In this document: piece by piece, positions 34,408-43,045 of the stretch | How the letters are laid out: every line of letters begins with the position of its first letter | Position numbering within the stretch: the first letter of the stretch is position 1 | Source: an uncultured bacterium | GTDB taxonomy: Bacteria > Krumholzibacteriota > Krumholzibacteriia > LZORAL124-64-63 | DNA length: 64,000 nt | Direction: 5' to 3' | Assembly: GCA_903912525.1 (NCBI GenBank) | Contig: CAIWHK010000065.1 | Coordinates: forward strand, 62,001 to 126,000 | Notes under the pieces: generated by a model | The model's input: only the letters and a program-made list of their open reading frames with translations | Database searches by the model: none | What the model was told of the DNA's origin: nothing | Position numbers and translations under genes: made by a program

Positions 34408-35688
34408 ATGGGTGGCAGCCGGGGTTTTCGGCAAGCGAGGCAGGGTTCGTTGAAGTATCGATCTACTCTTGCGTTGAATGCGGCGGTCATAGCGCTGGCC
34501 GCCGTCGCGATGGTGAGTTGCAGCAACGGGCCCGGCGAGCCCTCCGGAGGCGACCCGTGGACGCTCCCCAACTCGGTCATCGTCAACGCGTCTCCCGTAG
34601 GTCTCGATGCGCCGTGGTCACTCGAAAGACCCGACGGTCAGGTCACTGACGGGCATGGCTATTTCAGATTGGCGGACGCGGCCACCGGGGAGTACACGCT
34701 GACGTGGGGCCTGATGGGCGGCTGGATTCGGCCGTCTCCGGCGACCACGACAACAACACGGGCTCCGGGAGGCTCGGTGGTGTTTTCCGGGACCTACGTC
34801 TCGAATACGGGGACGCCGGCCGGATTCGTCCCGGTGCCGGCCGGGACGTTTACGATGGGCAGCCCCGCGTTCGAACCGGGTCGTTACAGCAACGAGAACC
34901 TGCATCAGGTGACGTTGGTCCACGACTTCCTGGTTCAGGATTCCGAAGTAACCAACCAGCAGTACCGGGACATGGCGCAGTGGGCCTACGATCAGGGGCT
35001 CGTCGTGGCCACGAGCGCCAGCTTGAGCGACAACCAGGATGGTTCGACCCAGGAGCTTCTGGACCTCGATGGCGACTGCCGGATCTCATTCGCCGGCGAC
35101 ACGTTCTCCGTTGACGTGGGCGCCGGCGGGCACCCCGTTCTGGAGGTGACCTGGTACGGGGCGGTGGCGTACTGCGACTGGCTCAGTATGCGGCAGGATC
35201 TGCAGCGGGCGTACAGCCACGCGACCTGGCAATGCAATGGTGGAAACCCATATACAGCGGTGGGGTACCGCCTGCCTACCGAGGCGGAATGGGAGTTTGC
35301 CTGCAGGGCTGGTACGCAGACCCCCTTCAGCACGGGGGGATGCCTGGACGCAGGCACCGAAGCGAACTACAACGGGACCGCACCGCATCCCGGGTGTCTT
35401 GCCGGGCCGTACATCGGCTGGACGGTGGACGTCCGCAGCTACGCCGCGAATGCCCTGGGCTTGTACGACATGCACGGCAATTTGTGGGAGTGGTGCAACG
35501 ATTGGTATGGCGAATACGGGGGACCCGCGACGGACCCCGGGGGGCCGGTCGTCGGCGACAGTCGCGTGTTCCGTGGCGGGGCCTGGGACAGTGGTGCCCA
35601 GGGCTGCCGATCCGCAGTCCGTCTCAGCGACCTGCCGGATCGCTCCTACACCGGAGTGGGCTTCCGCGTCGTCAGGACGGCCCCCTGA
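34408..35688 (+). CDS. Lipoprotein with one beta repeat and a SUMF1/FGE-type domain
   Basis: 426 residues from ATG 34408. A TTG at 34450 with AGGCAGGG upstream would give a tighter lipoprotein signal ending 'AVAMVSC'. It carries one copy of the repeat that occurs three times in the upstream gene ('VIVNASPVGLDAPWSLERPDG...TLTWG...FSGTYVSNTG'), then the same SUMF1-type domain ('FVPVPAGTFTMGSP', 'YRLPTEAEWEFACRAG', 'DMHGNLWEWCNDWYGEYGG', 'CRSAVRLSDLPD'). The two genes are tandem duplicates differing in repeat number. It converges with the beta-barrel gene 11 bp away. Confidence 0.85.
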   Translation: MGGSRGFRQARQGSLKYRSTLALNAAVIALAAVAMVSCSNGPGEPSGGDPWTLPNSVIVNASPVGLDAPWSLERPDGQVTDGHGYFRLADAATGEYTLTWGLMGGWIRPSPATTTTTRAPGGSVVFSGTYVSNTGTPAGFVPVPAGTFTMGSPAFEPGRYSNENLHQVTLVHDFLVQDSEVTNQQYRDMAQWAYDQGLVVATSASLSDNQDGSTQELLDLDGDCRISFAGDTFSVDVGAGGHPVLEVTWYGAVAYCDWLSMRQDLQRAYSHATWQCNGGNPYTAVGYRLPTEAEWEFACRAGTQTPFSTGGCLDAGTEANYNGTAPHPGCLAGPYIGWTVDVRSYAANALGLYDMHGNLWEWCNDWYGEYGGPATDPGGPVVGDSRVFRGGAWDSGAQGCRSAVRLSDLPDRSYTGVGFRVVRTAP

Positions 35689-35699
35689 TGACACCATCG

Positions 35700-38063
35700 C
35701 TAGATTCCCAATCCCATCCTGATGGACCACCCCTTGAGCGGGATGCCGTCGGATTCGACGAGATAGGTCACCATGGCGCTATACCGGACCTCGGTGAAGA
35801 ACAGCCACTTGCTTCCCGCCACGAATCCGACACCAGCGTGCCACCCGTACAGTCGCGGGGTCATGTACGCCAAAACATCCTCCTTGGGTCCCGGATATCC
35901 GGAAATCGAGGGATCCCATTCGGCGGACAGCAAATTGATGATGTCGCCACCGCCGAGGAAGTACCCATAGGCGCCGTGCCCGGGCCATGAACCGCCACCC
36001 AACTGCAACGTTGCGTGGTAGTCGCGACTCGTGAAATCAAATACGCCTTCCTGACGACGGGCGTATCCCGCTTCCGCCGCGAGGCGCAGGCTTTTCGCAA
36101 AGCCCACGGACAGCTGCAATGCTGCCTCGCTGGTGATGTTGTAGATTTTTTCGCCTGTCAAGAGGTTCTCGGTGGTCTCAGTATAGTCTGACGTGCTCAT
36201 CCCTGCGGCACCCACGACGGCGATGCGGAATGGTCGCCCGCTCTGGCCCAATCGGTAACCGTCCGCACCGGATGCGTCCGACACCGGGTCGTATCGGACC
36301 ACGTTGTTGACATGATGTCCCCCCACCGAAAGCGAGGCGAATGCGCCTTCCGGGATTGTCAGGTCATAAATGGCCTTGTCGGCGTCCAGGGCAGTGTCCG
36401 ACCACTTGACATCGGCAAACACCCACCGATAGCCGGCCGAGAAGCACAGGCCGCCGCGAAGGTAGCGGAGGCCCGCATCCGCGAAATTGATGTCGTCCTT
36501 GGCGAGCATCCCATCTCCCGATCCGATATCATTGCTGAACGTGCGGCCGGGGCCGAGGCCGAGCGCATAGATATCAAAAATGTAACTCGAGCCGACATGG
36601 ATCGGCTGCCGCAACGACAGACCCGCCACGGAGATGATCATCCTGGAGGGCATTTGCGGGGCATACTCCACATGCCCGAATCGCAATCCGAAGCGGCCCC
36701 ATTCCCAGCCAACGAGATCACCGAACGGAGTTGCCTTTTCCTTCGTGCCCTTAATCCCGAAGGTAAGGAAATCGTAACGCCGACCGGGGCTGAATCGTTC
36801 GTTGTATTGCACCGGCTGGCTGGGATCGACTTTGGGTGTTTCCACCACCCGGATTTCCGGCTTCGTTTCCTTTTCCTTTTCCTTTTCCTTTTCAATGCGA
36901 CACGGAGCTTCCGCGGCGCCATCGGCCACGACGCCGACATCGGATGCGGTGCCACTGACGTCCAACTGAGCCAGCACCTTTGCCTCGAAGTCGGCCGCGC
37001 CCGTCTTGTCGCCGGCTCCGATTACCGACCATGCGGAACGAATCGCCAGAAGCGGGTCGGCACCCGCCACGACGTACACGCGGTGGCGGGTCGTTCCGGC
37101 CTTGTCGACCTCCGGCTCATCCGCGCTGTTCCAGATCGTCGCCTCTTTTCGCAAGGCTCTTCCGGCCGAGGCGATGGAGGAGTCGGCGAGGGCTTTGTCA
37201 GCGCCGCGGTTGACCCGCTCCAGGTACGTATAGGCCTCGCTCTGCAGGCTTTGTCGGAGGCTGGCAGCCAGGCTCTCCCTGGCCCTGTTCACGGCGGTCT
37301 GGCACGCTTCGCCGACCTCGGAACTCGTGCTGGAGCCCCCCCGGTAGAGGCGGCCATTGCCCTTCAGGTCCTGGCCATACGTTTTGTACCACGTTGGTCC
37401 GGTCGACCTGGCGGCAACGGGACTTTCCGGAGGAGCGCCAGGGGCGCCAGGGGCGCCGCGGGTGATGCCGAGGCGGTCAAGAACAGCCTGTTCGAAGGAC
37501 GCCGCGTTGGGCGCGCCGCCAGGGGCGGTGGCCGGACGCACATGGGGCTGCAGGGTGGTCCACATCGAATGGATCAGCGGACTCAGGTCCGCTCCGACCA
37601 CGGTGTAGGCACGGTATTGGGTCGCGCCCTGGCCATAGGTTTCCGGACAGTTGGTACTGTTCCAGGTCCTGATGACCCGTGGCATCGCATAGCGGACCTT
37701 GAAGTACGTGGAGTCCGCTATTTCCGTGGCCGTCGTGCTGCCCCCAGTCGCGGGCCACTGCTGGAAATAGGATGACGTGACGGCCTGCATACCGGTCACG
37801 ACGGTAGAAATCAAGTCGGCCCAGGCGCGGCGTTCGGCCGCGCCGCGGGCCCATGCGGAATCCGGCAATGACACGCTGGCCGCCGCGTAGATGCGCCCGT
37901 CGCCCCGGGTTTGCACTGCGTACGTCCGGTACCAGTCAGGACCGTCAGCCCCGCACGGTGATGAGGCGCTGCCTGGTTGAGCCGTTGCGTGCGCGACCGA
38001 AATCAAGGCCAGGAACAGGAACGCACACACCGTCACTACATGGTTCAGTCGCGGATGTGACAT
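35700..38063 (-). CDS. Exported protein: two LPP20-like domains, EK linker and C-terminal beta-barrel
   Basis: 787 residues from ATG 38063 (AAAGGTGG upstream); the track's 38429 start overlaps the permease gene. A signal peptide ('VVTVCAFLFLALISVAHATA') is followed by two related domains of about 150 residues ('DWYRTYAVQTRGDGRIYAAASVSLPDSAW...' and 'TWYKTYGQDLKGNGRLYRGGSSTSSE...') resembling LPP20/FlgT-type repeats. An (EK)n stretch comes next. About 350 residues of alternating aromatic beta strands follow, ending in 'WSIRMGLGI', compatible with an outer-membrane beta-barrel. It is the last gene of the six-gene leftward operon, 20 bp after the ABC permease, and may be its outer-membrane component. 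Confidence 0.65.
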   Translation of the reverse strand: MSHPRLNHVVTVCAFLFLALISVAHATAQPGSASSPCGADGPDWYRTYAVQTRGDGRIYAAASVSLPDSAWARGAAERRAWADLISTVVTGMQAVTSSYFQQWPATGGSTTATEIADSTYFKVRYAMPRVIRTWNSTNCPETYGQGATQYRAYTVVGADLSPLIHSMWTTLQPHVRPATAPGGAPNAASFEQAVLDRLGITRGAPGAPGAPPESPVAARSTGPTWYKTYGQDLKGNGRLYRGGSSTSSEVGEACQTAVNRARESLAASLRQSLQSEAYTYLERVNRGADKALADSSIASAGRALRKEATIWNSADEPEVDKAGTTRHRVYVVAGADPLLAIRSAWSVIGAGDKTGAADFEAKVLAQLDVSGTASDVGVVADGAAEAPCRIEKEKEKEKETKPEIRVVETPKVDPSQPVQYNERFSPGRRYDFLTFGIKGTKEKATPFGDLVGWEWGRFGLRFGHVEYAPQMPSRMIISVAGLSLRQPIHVGSSYIFDIYALGLGPGRTFSNDIGSGDGMLAKDDINFADAGLRYLRGGLCFSAGYRWVFADVKWSDTALDADKAIYDLTIPEGAFASLSVGGHHVNNVVRYDPVSDASGADGYRLGQSGRPFRIAVVGAAGMSTSDYTETTENLLTGEKIYNITSEAALQLSVGFAKSLRLAAEAGYARRQEGVFDFTSRDYHATLQLGGGSWPGHGAYGYFLGGGDIINLLSAEWDPSISGYPGPKEDVLAYMTPRLYGWHAGVGFVAGSKWLFFTEVRYSAMVTYLVESDGIPLKGWSIRMGLGI
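36866..36893. repeat. Hexanucleotide microsatellite (TTTTCC)n in coding sequence
   Basis: About 4.7 units of TTTTCC on + (GGAAAA on the coding strand) encode the alternating 'EKEKEKEKE' linker of the beta-barrel protein. Slippage would add or remove Glu-Lys pairs without changing frame. Confidence 0.85.
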
Positions 38064-38083
38064 ATGCACCACCTTTGCCCGGG

Positions 38084-39772
38084 CTAGCTGCGGCTGCTCA
38101 GGAGTTTGGAAGGCCAGGCGGAACAAATCCGCCAACGCAGACCGGTGATCAGGCCGGGGATCACAACCAGGACAAGACCGACGAAGATCCACCAGGCTGC
38201 GGACCACGGCTGGTAGTCGGTGAGATTGCCGCCACCGAGAAGAAGCTGGCCGAGCCTGATTCCAATCCATCGGTTGCCTCCCAGGACTTCGGACGCCACG
38301 AAGAAGAGCAGAACCAGAACCTCGACGCCGACCATCTGCAGGACGTAGAGCCACACTGCCTGGGTGCGTCGTCCCCCCAGCGCGAGCATGATGCCCACCG
38401 ACTGGACTTTGCGGGAATTGTCGAACCAACCCGTACCCAGAAGCAGCATCAACCCCAGCCCGAGCACAGCGCTGAACAGGAGGAGGGAGACGCGCCCGAA
38501 CATCTGTTTGCTGCGCATGATGGCTTCGACGCGGGCCACCGGCCCGGTGTCCACGGTCATCCCGGTTGCCGCAGCCAGCGCCGTGACCTCCTTCATGGCG
38601 GCGAGGTCCGGACGGACGTTCAGCACCCAGTTACGGAACAACTCGTCTACGTTCGGCTGTTCGAGCGTCCGCGGGATCTCAAGGCTGAATTGCCTGCCGG
38701 TCAGGGATTTCAGCCCGGTCTCCAACTGCGCGACACACTGGATCGCGTTGACCGAATCGGACAGTGTTGCGGCAAGCACCGGGCGGCTTTCCCAGTATTC
38801 CCAGCGAAGGTCGGTAAGGTTCAGCCCGGCGCCGGTGAACACTCCGCGGACATCGCCAAGCACCGCGTCATCGGCGACCTTGACCCCGTTGGGATAGGTG
38901 TCTCCTGTCGTACCTTTTGGGCACAGCCAGATCCGGTCGGTAACCGTCAGCGCGTGCCTGGAGTCCGTTTCGTAGATGGCGCGTTCGAGGGCGAGGGGAA
39001 TCAGGAAATCCGCGCCGGGGATTTCGGGCACCACGGCGAAGACGGAAAGGACGATGTCTTCCTTCGATAGGTGAAGATTGAGCCCGTCCGGAGCTGAGCC
39101 TGCCGGGTAACCCAGGACTCCCTCAAGTCCCTTCCTCGAAATAATGATCCCGGGTCGTGCTTCACGAATCGGTGCGTCCAGGTTGCCCTGTTGCGTGAAG
39201 AAGCTCGGGAAGACCGCACTCCCGGTGGCGATCCGCTTCAACAGCGGATCGTCAGGCTCGATCGTCCTGCCGCGCAATTGTTCGATCCGCCGCTCAGAGC
39301 CATCGGCCGCGGGCTGGGCCCCCAGAAAGGACCAGCGCACCTGACGGAAGCCCTGGGGGGCGGCCCGCAGGAGCTCGGGCGCAAGGTTGTCCGTGAACTC
39401 GCCTATCTGTCGCGGTTGGCCGGCGACTTCGGTGCTCCAGAGGAATAGATCCTCGAGCTCCGCCGTATGGCGAGCAGATGTTCCGGCTCGCAGCCCAAGA
39501 GCGATGCCTCCGAACCAGATCAGGACGACGATGGCCAGGATGTAGACGCACGATGTCGACCGCTGGAGCAGGAATCCGCCCTCGGCGCGCGAATAGGGCC
39601 AGAAGTCGCGGCACACGAGCTTCCAGGTGATCTGCCAGGGAGAGCACGCCTTCGCGTCGCAGTTCCGGTCCACGGCGGGGATGGAATCGGGATTGTGCGA
39701 GGCGACGACGGCCTCGAGCTCCTCGCGGCTGGCCAGCTTCCCGCCCGAAACCGGAAGGCCGCTGTTCGCCAT
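38084..39772 (-). CDS. FtsX/MacB-like ABC permease with large extracytoplasmic domain
   Basis: 562 residues from ATG 39772, one base after the ATPase stop (TAATATG), with AGG upstream; the track's 39802 start lies inside the ATPase gene. A cytoplasmic N-terminus of about 65 residues precedes TM1 ('VYILAIVVLIWFGGIALGL'). A soluble extracytoplasmic region of about 330 residues follows, then three TM helices ('SLLLFSAVLGLGLMLLLGTGWF', 'VLQMVGVEVLVLLFFVASEVLG', 'WWIFVGLVLVVIPGLITGL') with an FtsX-like coupling loop ('SVGIMLALGGRRTQAVW'). The topology is that of mechanotransmission ABC systems rather than channels. Its neighbours are vWA and beta-barrel proteins, so it may drive a periplasmic conformational change. 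Confidence 0.75.
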   Translation of the reverse strand: MANSGLPVSGGKLASREELEAVVASHNPDSIPAVDRNCDAKACSPWQITWKLVCRDFWPYSRAEGGFLLQRSTSCVYILAIVVLIWFGGIALGLRAGTSARHTAELEDLFLWSTEVAGQPRQIGEFTDNLAPELLRAAPQGFRQVRWSFLGAQPAADGSERRIEQLRGRTIEPDDPLLKRIATGSAVFPSFFTQQGNLDAPIREARPGIIISRKGLEGVLGYPAGSAPDGLNLHLSKEDIVLSVFAVVPEIPGADFLIPLALERAIYETDSRHALTVTDRIWLCPKGTTGDTYPNGVKVADDAVLGDVRGVFTGAGLNLTDLRWEYWESRPVLAATLSDSVNAIQCVAQLETGLKSLTGRQFSLEIPRTLEQPNVDELFRNWVLNVRPDLAAMKEVTALAAATGMTVDTGPVARVEAIMRSKQMFGRVSLLLFSAVLGLGLMLLLGTGWFDNSRKVQSVGIMLALGGRRTQAVWLYVLQMVGVEVLVLLFFVASEVLGGNRWIGIRLGQLLLGGGNLTDYQPWSAAWWIFVGLVLVVIPGLITGLRWRICSAWPSKLLSSRS

Positions 39773-39773
39773 A

Positions 39774-40571
39774 TTACCTGCTGTATTGATCGATGATGAC
39801 ACGCTTTCCCTCCCGTCTCAGCACAAGAAAATGGTCGCAATAGTCCCAGGCGTTCTTCAGCAGGTGGGTCACGAACACTACACAACGGGAGCGATCCTGG
39901 TGCGCCCACTGCCTGAGAAGCCCCAGGGTCTCGGCCTCCGAAACCGTATCCATGTTGGCTGTCGGCTCATCGGCGAAGACGACCTGCTGTGGTCCCACGA
40001 GAGCCCGCAGCACGCCGACGCGACTGCCTTCCCCAACGGACAGGTCGAGGGGGCTTCGCTGCAGGATGCGCTCCGGCGGCAGATCCGAGTCACGGCCGAC
40101 GCGCAGGCGCTCGACCATGTCCCGGAACCATGCCGTGTCCAGCTGCTCGCCTCTCATCCAGGCGCGGAACTGGAGGTTCTCTTCCACGCTCAGATACGGA
40201 AGCAGCGCGGTCGTCTGGAAGATGTGCGCGAAATGGGCCTTGATGTGGTCGGCCCTCAGGGACTGTTGGCGGTACAGGCTGCTGTAGTCGGTCAGCGCAC
40301 CGTCGCGATTGTGGACAATCGTGCCGCTGTCGGCGCGATCCAGCAGCGAGAGCATCGCCAGCAGGGTCGACTTGCCGCAGCCGGAGGGGCCGACTACGGC
40401 AAGCATCGAACTGACGGGGATCTCGATCACTTCGGGATCGCTGCCGCCATTGGCGCCGGAGACGAATGACAGACCGTTGTCGCGGCCATATTCCCTTCTG
40501 ATGCCGCGCAAGCGGAACAGCCAGCCTGTCCCCGGATCTTTCGTCGCGGCATCGGGTCCACCTTTCTTCAT
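39774..40571 (-). CDS. ABC ATPase with degenerate signature motif
   Basis: 265 residues from ATG 40571 (GAGGGAGACGC upstream). Walker A is 'GPSGCGKST', Walker B 'VVFADEPTANMD' with the catalytic Glu, and the H-loop 'VVFVTHLL'. The signature reads 'LSVGEGSRVGVLRAL' instead of LSGGQQQR, keeping only the Ser and second Gly. The MacB/LolD subfamily is suggested by the Walker B context. It forms a pair with the permease that follows immediately. The 98-bp gap on its upstream side contains two hairpins. Confidence 0.88.
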   Translation of the reverse strand: MKKGGPDAATKDPGTGWLFRLRGIRREYGRDNGLSFVSGANGGSDPEVIEIPVSSMLAVVGPSGCGKSTLLAMLSLLDRADSGTIVHNRDGALTDYSSLYRQQSLRADHIKAHFAHIFQTTALLPYLSVEENLQFRAWMRGEQLDTAWFRDMVERLRVGRDSDLPPERILQRSPLDLSVGEGSRVGVLRALVGPQQVVFADEPTANMDTVSEAETLGLLRQWAHQDRSRCVVFVTHLLKNAWDYCDHFLVLRREGKRVIIDQYSR

Positions 40572-40604
40572 GCGTCTCCCTCTCGCGTCCCATGTGTTCA
40601 TCGT

Positions 40605-40666
40605 CCGGTCAGGAGACCGGGTAGCATGTCTGGTACTGTTCGCGTTGCCGCCCGATCGCGGCAACG
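40605..40666 (-). terminator. Two intra-operon hairpins between vWA and ABC ATPase genes
   Basis: CGTTGCCGC-CCGATC-GCGGCAACG (40643-40666) starts 4 bp after the vWA stop on the minus strand, and CCGGTC-AGGA-GACCGG (40605-40620) follows. Neither has a U tract. They could reduce read-through or stabilise mRNA ends, letting the ABC/barrel genes be expressed at a different level from the vWA genes. Confidence 0.4.
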
Positions 40667-40669
40667 ACG

Positions 40670-43045
40670 CTATGGCATGTCGGCCAACGGCACCCAGGCG
40701 AACGACTGGTCGAGCATCGTGAACCAGATCGGCCGTTGTTCGACATCTTCCAGACGCACGATCGCGCTCCTGGCGGCTTCGAGCATCTGGGTGAACTCAT
40801 CGTCGGACATCGTCTGGATGGACTCGTACGTCGTGCTCAGGAACGGGCTCATTTCCCGGAACGGGATGCCGTACTGGAGCTGGATCCACTCCATCGGCGT
40901 CTCCGGCTTCTCCCCGGGGATGTTCTCCGCGATCTGCTGCCAGGCATCCTGAAGCGCTTCCCGGTTGGACTGGCCCGGCTCGAACAGCCGCAGGAGCTGG
41001 TTGCGGCAGTCGGTCAGGTCCTGCTTCGAAACCAACTGCACCGGCCTGGTGACCGACCTGCCCTGCGAATCGTTGAGCAGCACCCAGCCGGGCTGGAACA
41101 GCTGGACCTTGTCCTTGATCAGGAATTCGAAATCCTCGGGGCTCTGGGCCTCCTTGGCGAGTTCGCGCAGCACCGCGGCGTCCACCATGAACGGCGTTGC
41201 TTCTTCGCCGATCACGCCGGCCGATTCCGTGGCCCCCGGCGTCTCCGGCACGATGGCATCCCACTCGCTGCCGCTGAAGGCGTTGGGGAGCTGGAGAATC
41301 ATCGCCGAGTTGAAGCTGATCACGTTCTTCAGGAGTTCCCGGGTATAGGCTTCGGCGTTGCTGATGTCCTCGATATTCGGGCTCGTCTCGCGCAGGTTCG
41401 TGCGGCTGGGGAATGCCACGTTCGGCTTGGCATCCTTGATCACTTCGCGCAGCGAATCCGACTGGGCCTCGATGACGGGGAAGATTCGCTCCTTCAGGTC
41501 GGTCTCGAATGCGCTGATGGCCTGGCTCTCCTCTGCGCCACGAGGTGGGCGCCGCAGCCAGATCACTTCGAGAATCGGGTCCGTCTCTTTGATCAACTGC
41601 AGAAGCCGGGGAGACAACGCACCCTTGGCGTCGTTGTTGCCGGCGTCCCCGATCAGGATGAGGACATTGGTCTCGTTGGCTCGGGCCAGCGAAAGCGCAC
41701 CTTCAAGGCCGGCGAACAGGGCTTCTGGGTAGTCGGCGTCGCCGGCTGCCGGCTCTTTCTGACTGTCGAGGAAGCTGTTCACTTCCTGGATGTTGGGCGT
41801 GAGGGCCTTCTGGTCAACGGGGGGCGTGTTCGCCATGTCCCGGTACACGACGGCGCCAAACCGCAACTTCATGTCCGTGTGCTTGAACTGCGGCGCGCTC
41901 TTCATGATCTCCCGCGAGGCGCGTGATACGGCCTGCAGGTACGGGCCCATGCTGCTCGTCGCGTCCACGACAAAAATGACATTGACATGGGAGACGCGAC
42001 TCTTGACCCGCGCGGCCCGGCTTTCCAGCACCCCCGAATCTCTCTGGCCGGACTCGCCAACCACCTGAAGTCCGCCCTGCCAGCCCACGTGGGCGATCGC
42101 ATCGCCCGGCCGCTGGTCCGTCAGGATCGGATACCGCCAGGCCGAGGCCGGCATGGACTTTTTCGACATCGGGTCGCCGAACAGCGGCTGGCTTGGCGCG
42201 CCGGTGTAGGCCCCCTGGGCCTGGGCCTGCTTCGCATAGATGTCCGCGCGCGTGGTGCGGGACGGGTCCGGCTCGAGCGCCATGCGCGTATTCCATTCCC
42301 CGAGGCGATTGCGCGGCACCCAGCCCACGATGCAGTCCTGAGGCCGGCCGTCGGGGATGTAGCGCCGGGTCCCTATGAGCGCCCAGCCCCACGATTCGTC
42401 GGGACGATCCCAGCGGTAGACGAACGAAAAGCGGCTGTCGAGCCCGGTCACCTTGCTGACTTCACGGCCCGTGGCGCTGGGGGCGGCGCGGGCCACCACC
42501 TTCATTTCCCGGAATTCCTCCTGATTGGGTACCTTGAACTCGCGCCAATCGTTCACGACAAACACTTTGCGACTGACCAGGTGCGGCGTCCGGTAGGGCT
42601 GGGAGCTCAGGACGAGGTCACTCGTGTCGACCCAGCCGACGACCTCATCGACCACCAGCGTGGTTGAGGCCATTTCCGACGACGTGCGGCACAGTTCGAG
42701 CCGCTTCGCTTCCTTGTCCTCCGTCAAGACACAGAACGACTCCAGGAAGGACAGTTCGGCGTGCGGCGCCAGCCTGACGCCCGTCCTGTCCGCATAGACA
42801 GGAACGCCGTCCTTCGCGGCATAGACGCGCCACCACTCCGCACGACGTGAAGCGACCCGCGGACCCATCTTGGCATCGTAGGCATCGTAGGACAGGGGCA
42901 ACCGCACACCGCGTTGGACGGCCTTGTCCGCGGCGTGTCCGGCGCCCGGCATCAGGACGAACAGGAGGCAGACCATCAGGCCGACACGAAGCAGGGACGG
43001 AAGCGACCGTCGACTGCTATGGGTTTGTGAATTCACGCAATGCAC
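40670..43045 (-). CDS. Exported SH3-like/vWA protein
   Basis: 791 residues from GTG 43045, placed by GAGGAG 7 bp upstream. It overlaps the previous gene by 29 bp; the track's start at 43183 is deeper in that gene. A signal peptide ('LRVGLMVCLLFVLMPGAGHA') is followed by two SH3b-like beta regions ('VYAAKDGVPVYADRTG...VVGWVDTSDL' and '...CIVGWVPRNRL'). A vWA domain begins near residue 355, with MIDAS 'FVVDATSSMGPYL' (D361), 'FGAVVYRDMANT' and 'NVLILIGDAGNND'. A C-terminal region of about 230 residues is of unknown fold. It is periplasmic and a candidate metal-dependent assembly factor working with the vWA lipoprotein of the divergent operon. Confidence 0.85.
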   Translation of the reverse strand: MHCVNSQTHSSRRSLPSLLRVGLMVCLLFVLMPGAGHAADKAVQRGVRLPLSYDAYDAKMGPRVASRRAEWWRVYAAKDGVPVYADRTGVRLAPHAELSFLESFCVLTEDKEAKRLELCRTSSEMASTTLVVDEVVGWVDTSDLVLSSQPYRTPHLVSRKVFVVNDWREFKVPNQEEFREMKVVARAAPSATGREVSKVTGLDSRFSFVYRWDRPDESWGWALIGTRRYIPDGRPQDCIVGWVPRNRLGEWNTRMALEPDPSRTTRADIYAKQAQAQGAYTGAPSQPLFGDPMSKKSMPASAWRYPILTDQRPGDAIAHVGWQGGLQVVGESGQRDSGVLESRAARVKSRVSHVNVIFVVDATSSMGPYLQAVSRASREIMKSAPQFKHTDMKLRFGAVVYRDMANTPPVDQKALTPNIQEVNSFLDSQKEPAAGDADYPEALFAGLEGALSLARANETNVLILIGDAGNNDAKGALSPRLLQLIKETDPILEVIWLRRPPRGAEESQAISAFETDLKERIFPVIEAQSDSLREVIKDAKPNVAFPSRTNLRETSPNIEDISNAEAYTRELLKNVISFNSAMILQLPNAFSGSEWDAIVPETPGATESAGVIGEEATPFMVDAAVLRELAKEAQSPEDFEFLIKDKVQLFQPGWVLLNDSQGRSVTRPVQLVSKQDLTDCRNQLLRLFEPGQSNREALQDAWQQIAENIPGEKPETPMEWIQLQYGIPFREMSPFLSTTYESIQTMSDDEFTQMLEAARSAIVRLEDVEQRPIWFTMLDQSFAWVPLADMP

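Noticed and set aside
32684-35688. True formylglycine-generating sulfatase maturases
   Set aside because: The SUMF1 fold is clear, but the second active-site Cys near the C-terminus is not present ('GLRPV' and 'GFRVV' where FGE has the second Cys), and no sulfatase is nearby.
36866-36893. CRISPR-like or tandem-repeat array
   Set aside because: It is a short coding hexanucleotide microsatellite without spacers.
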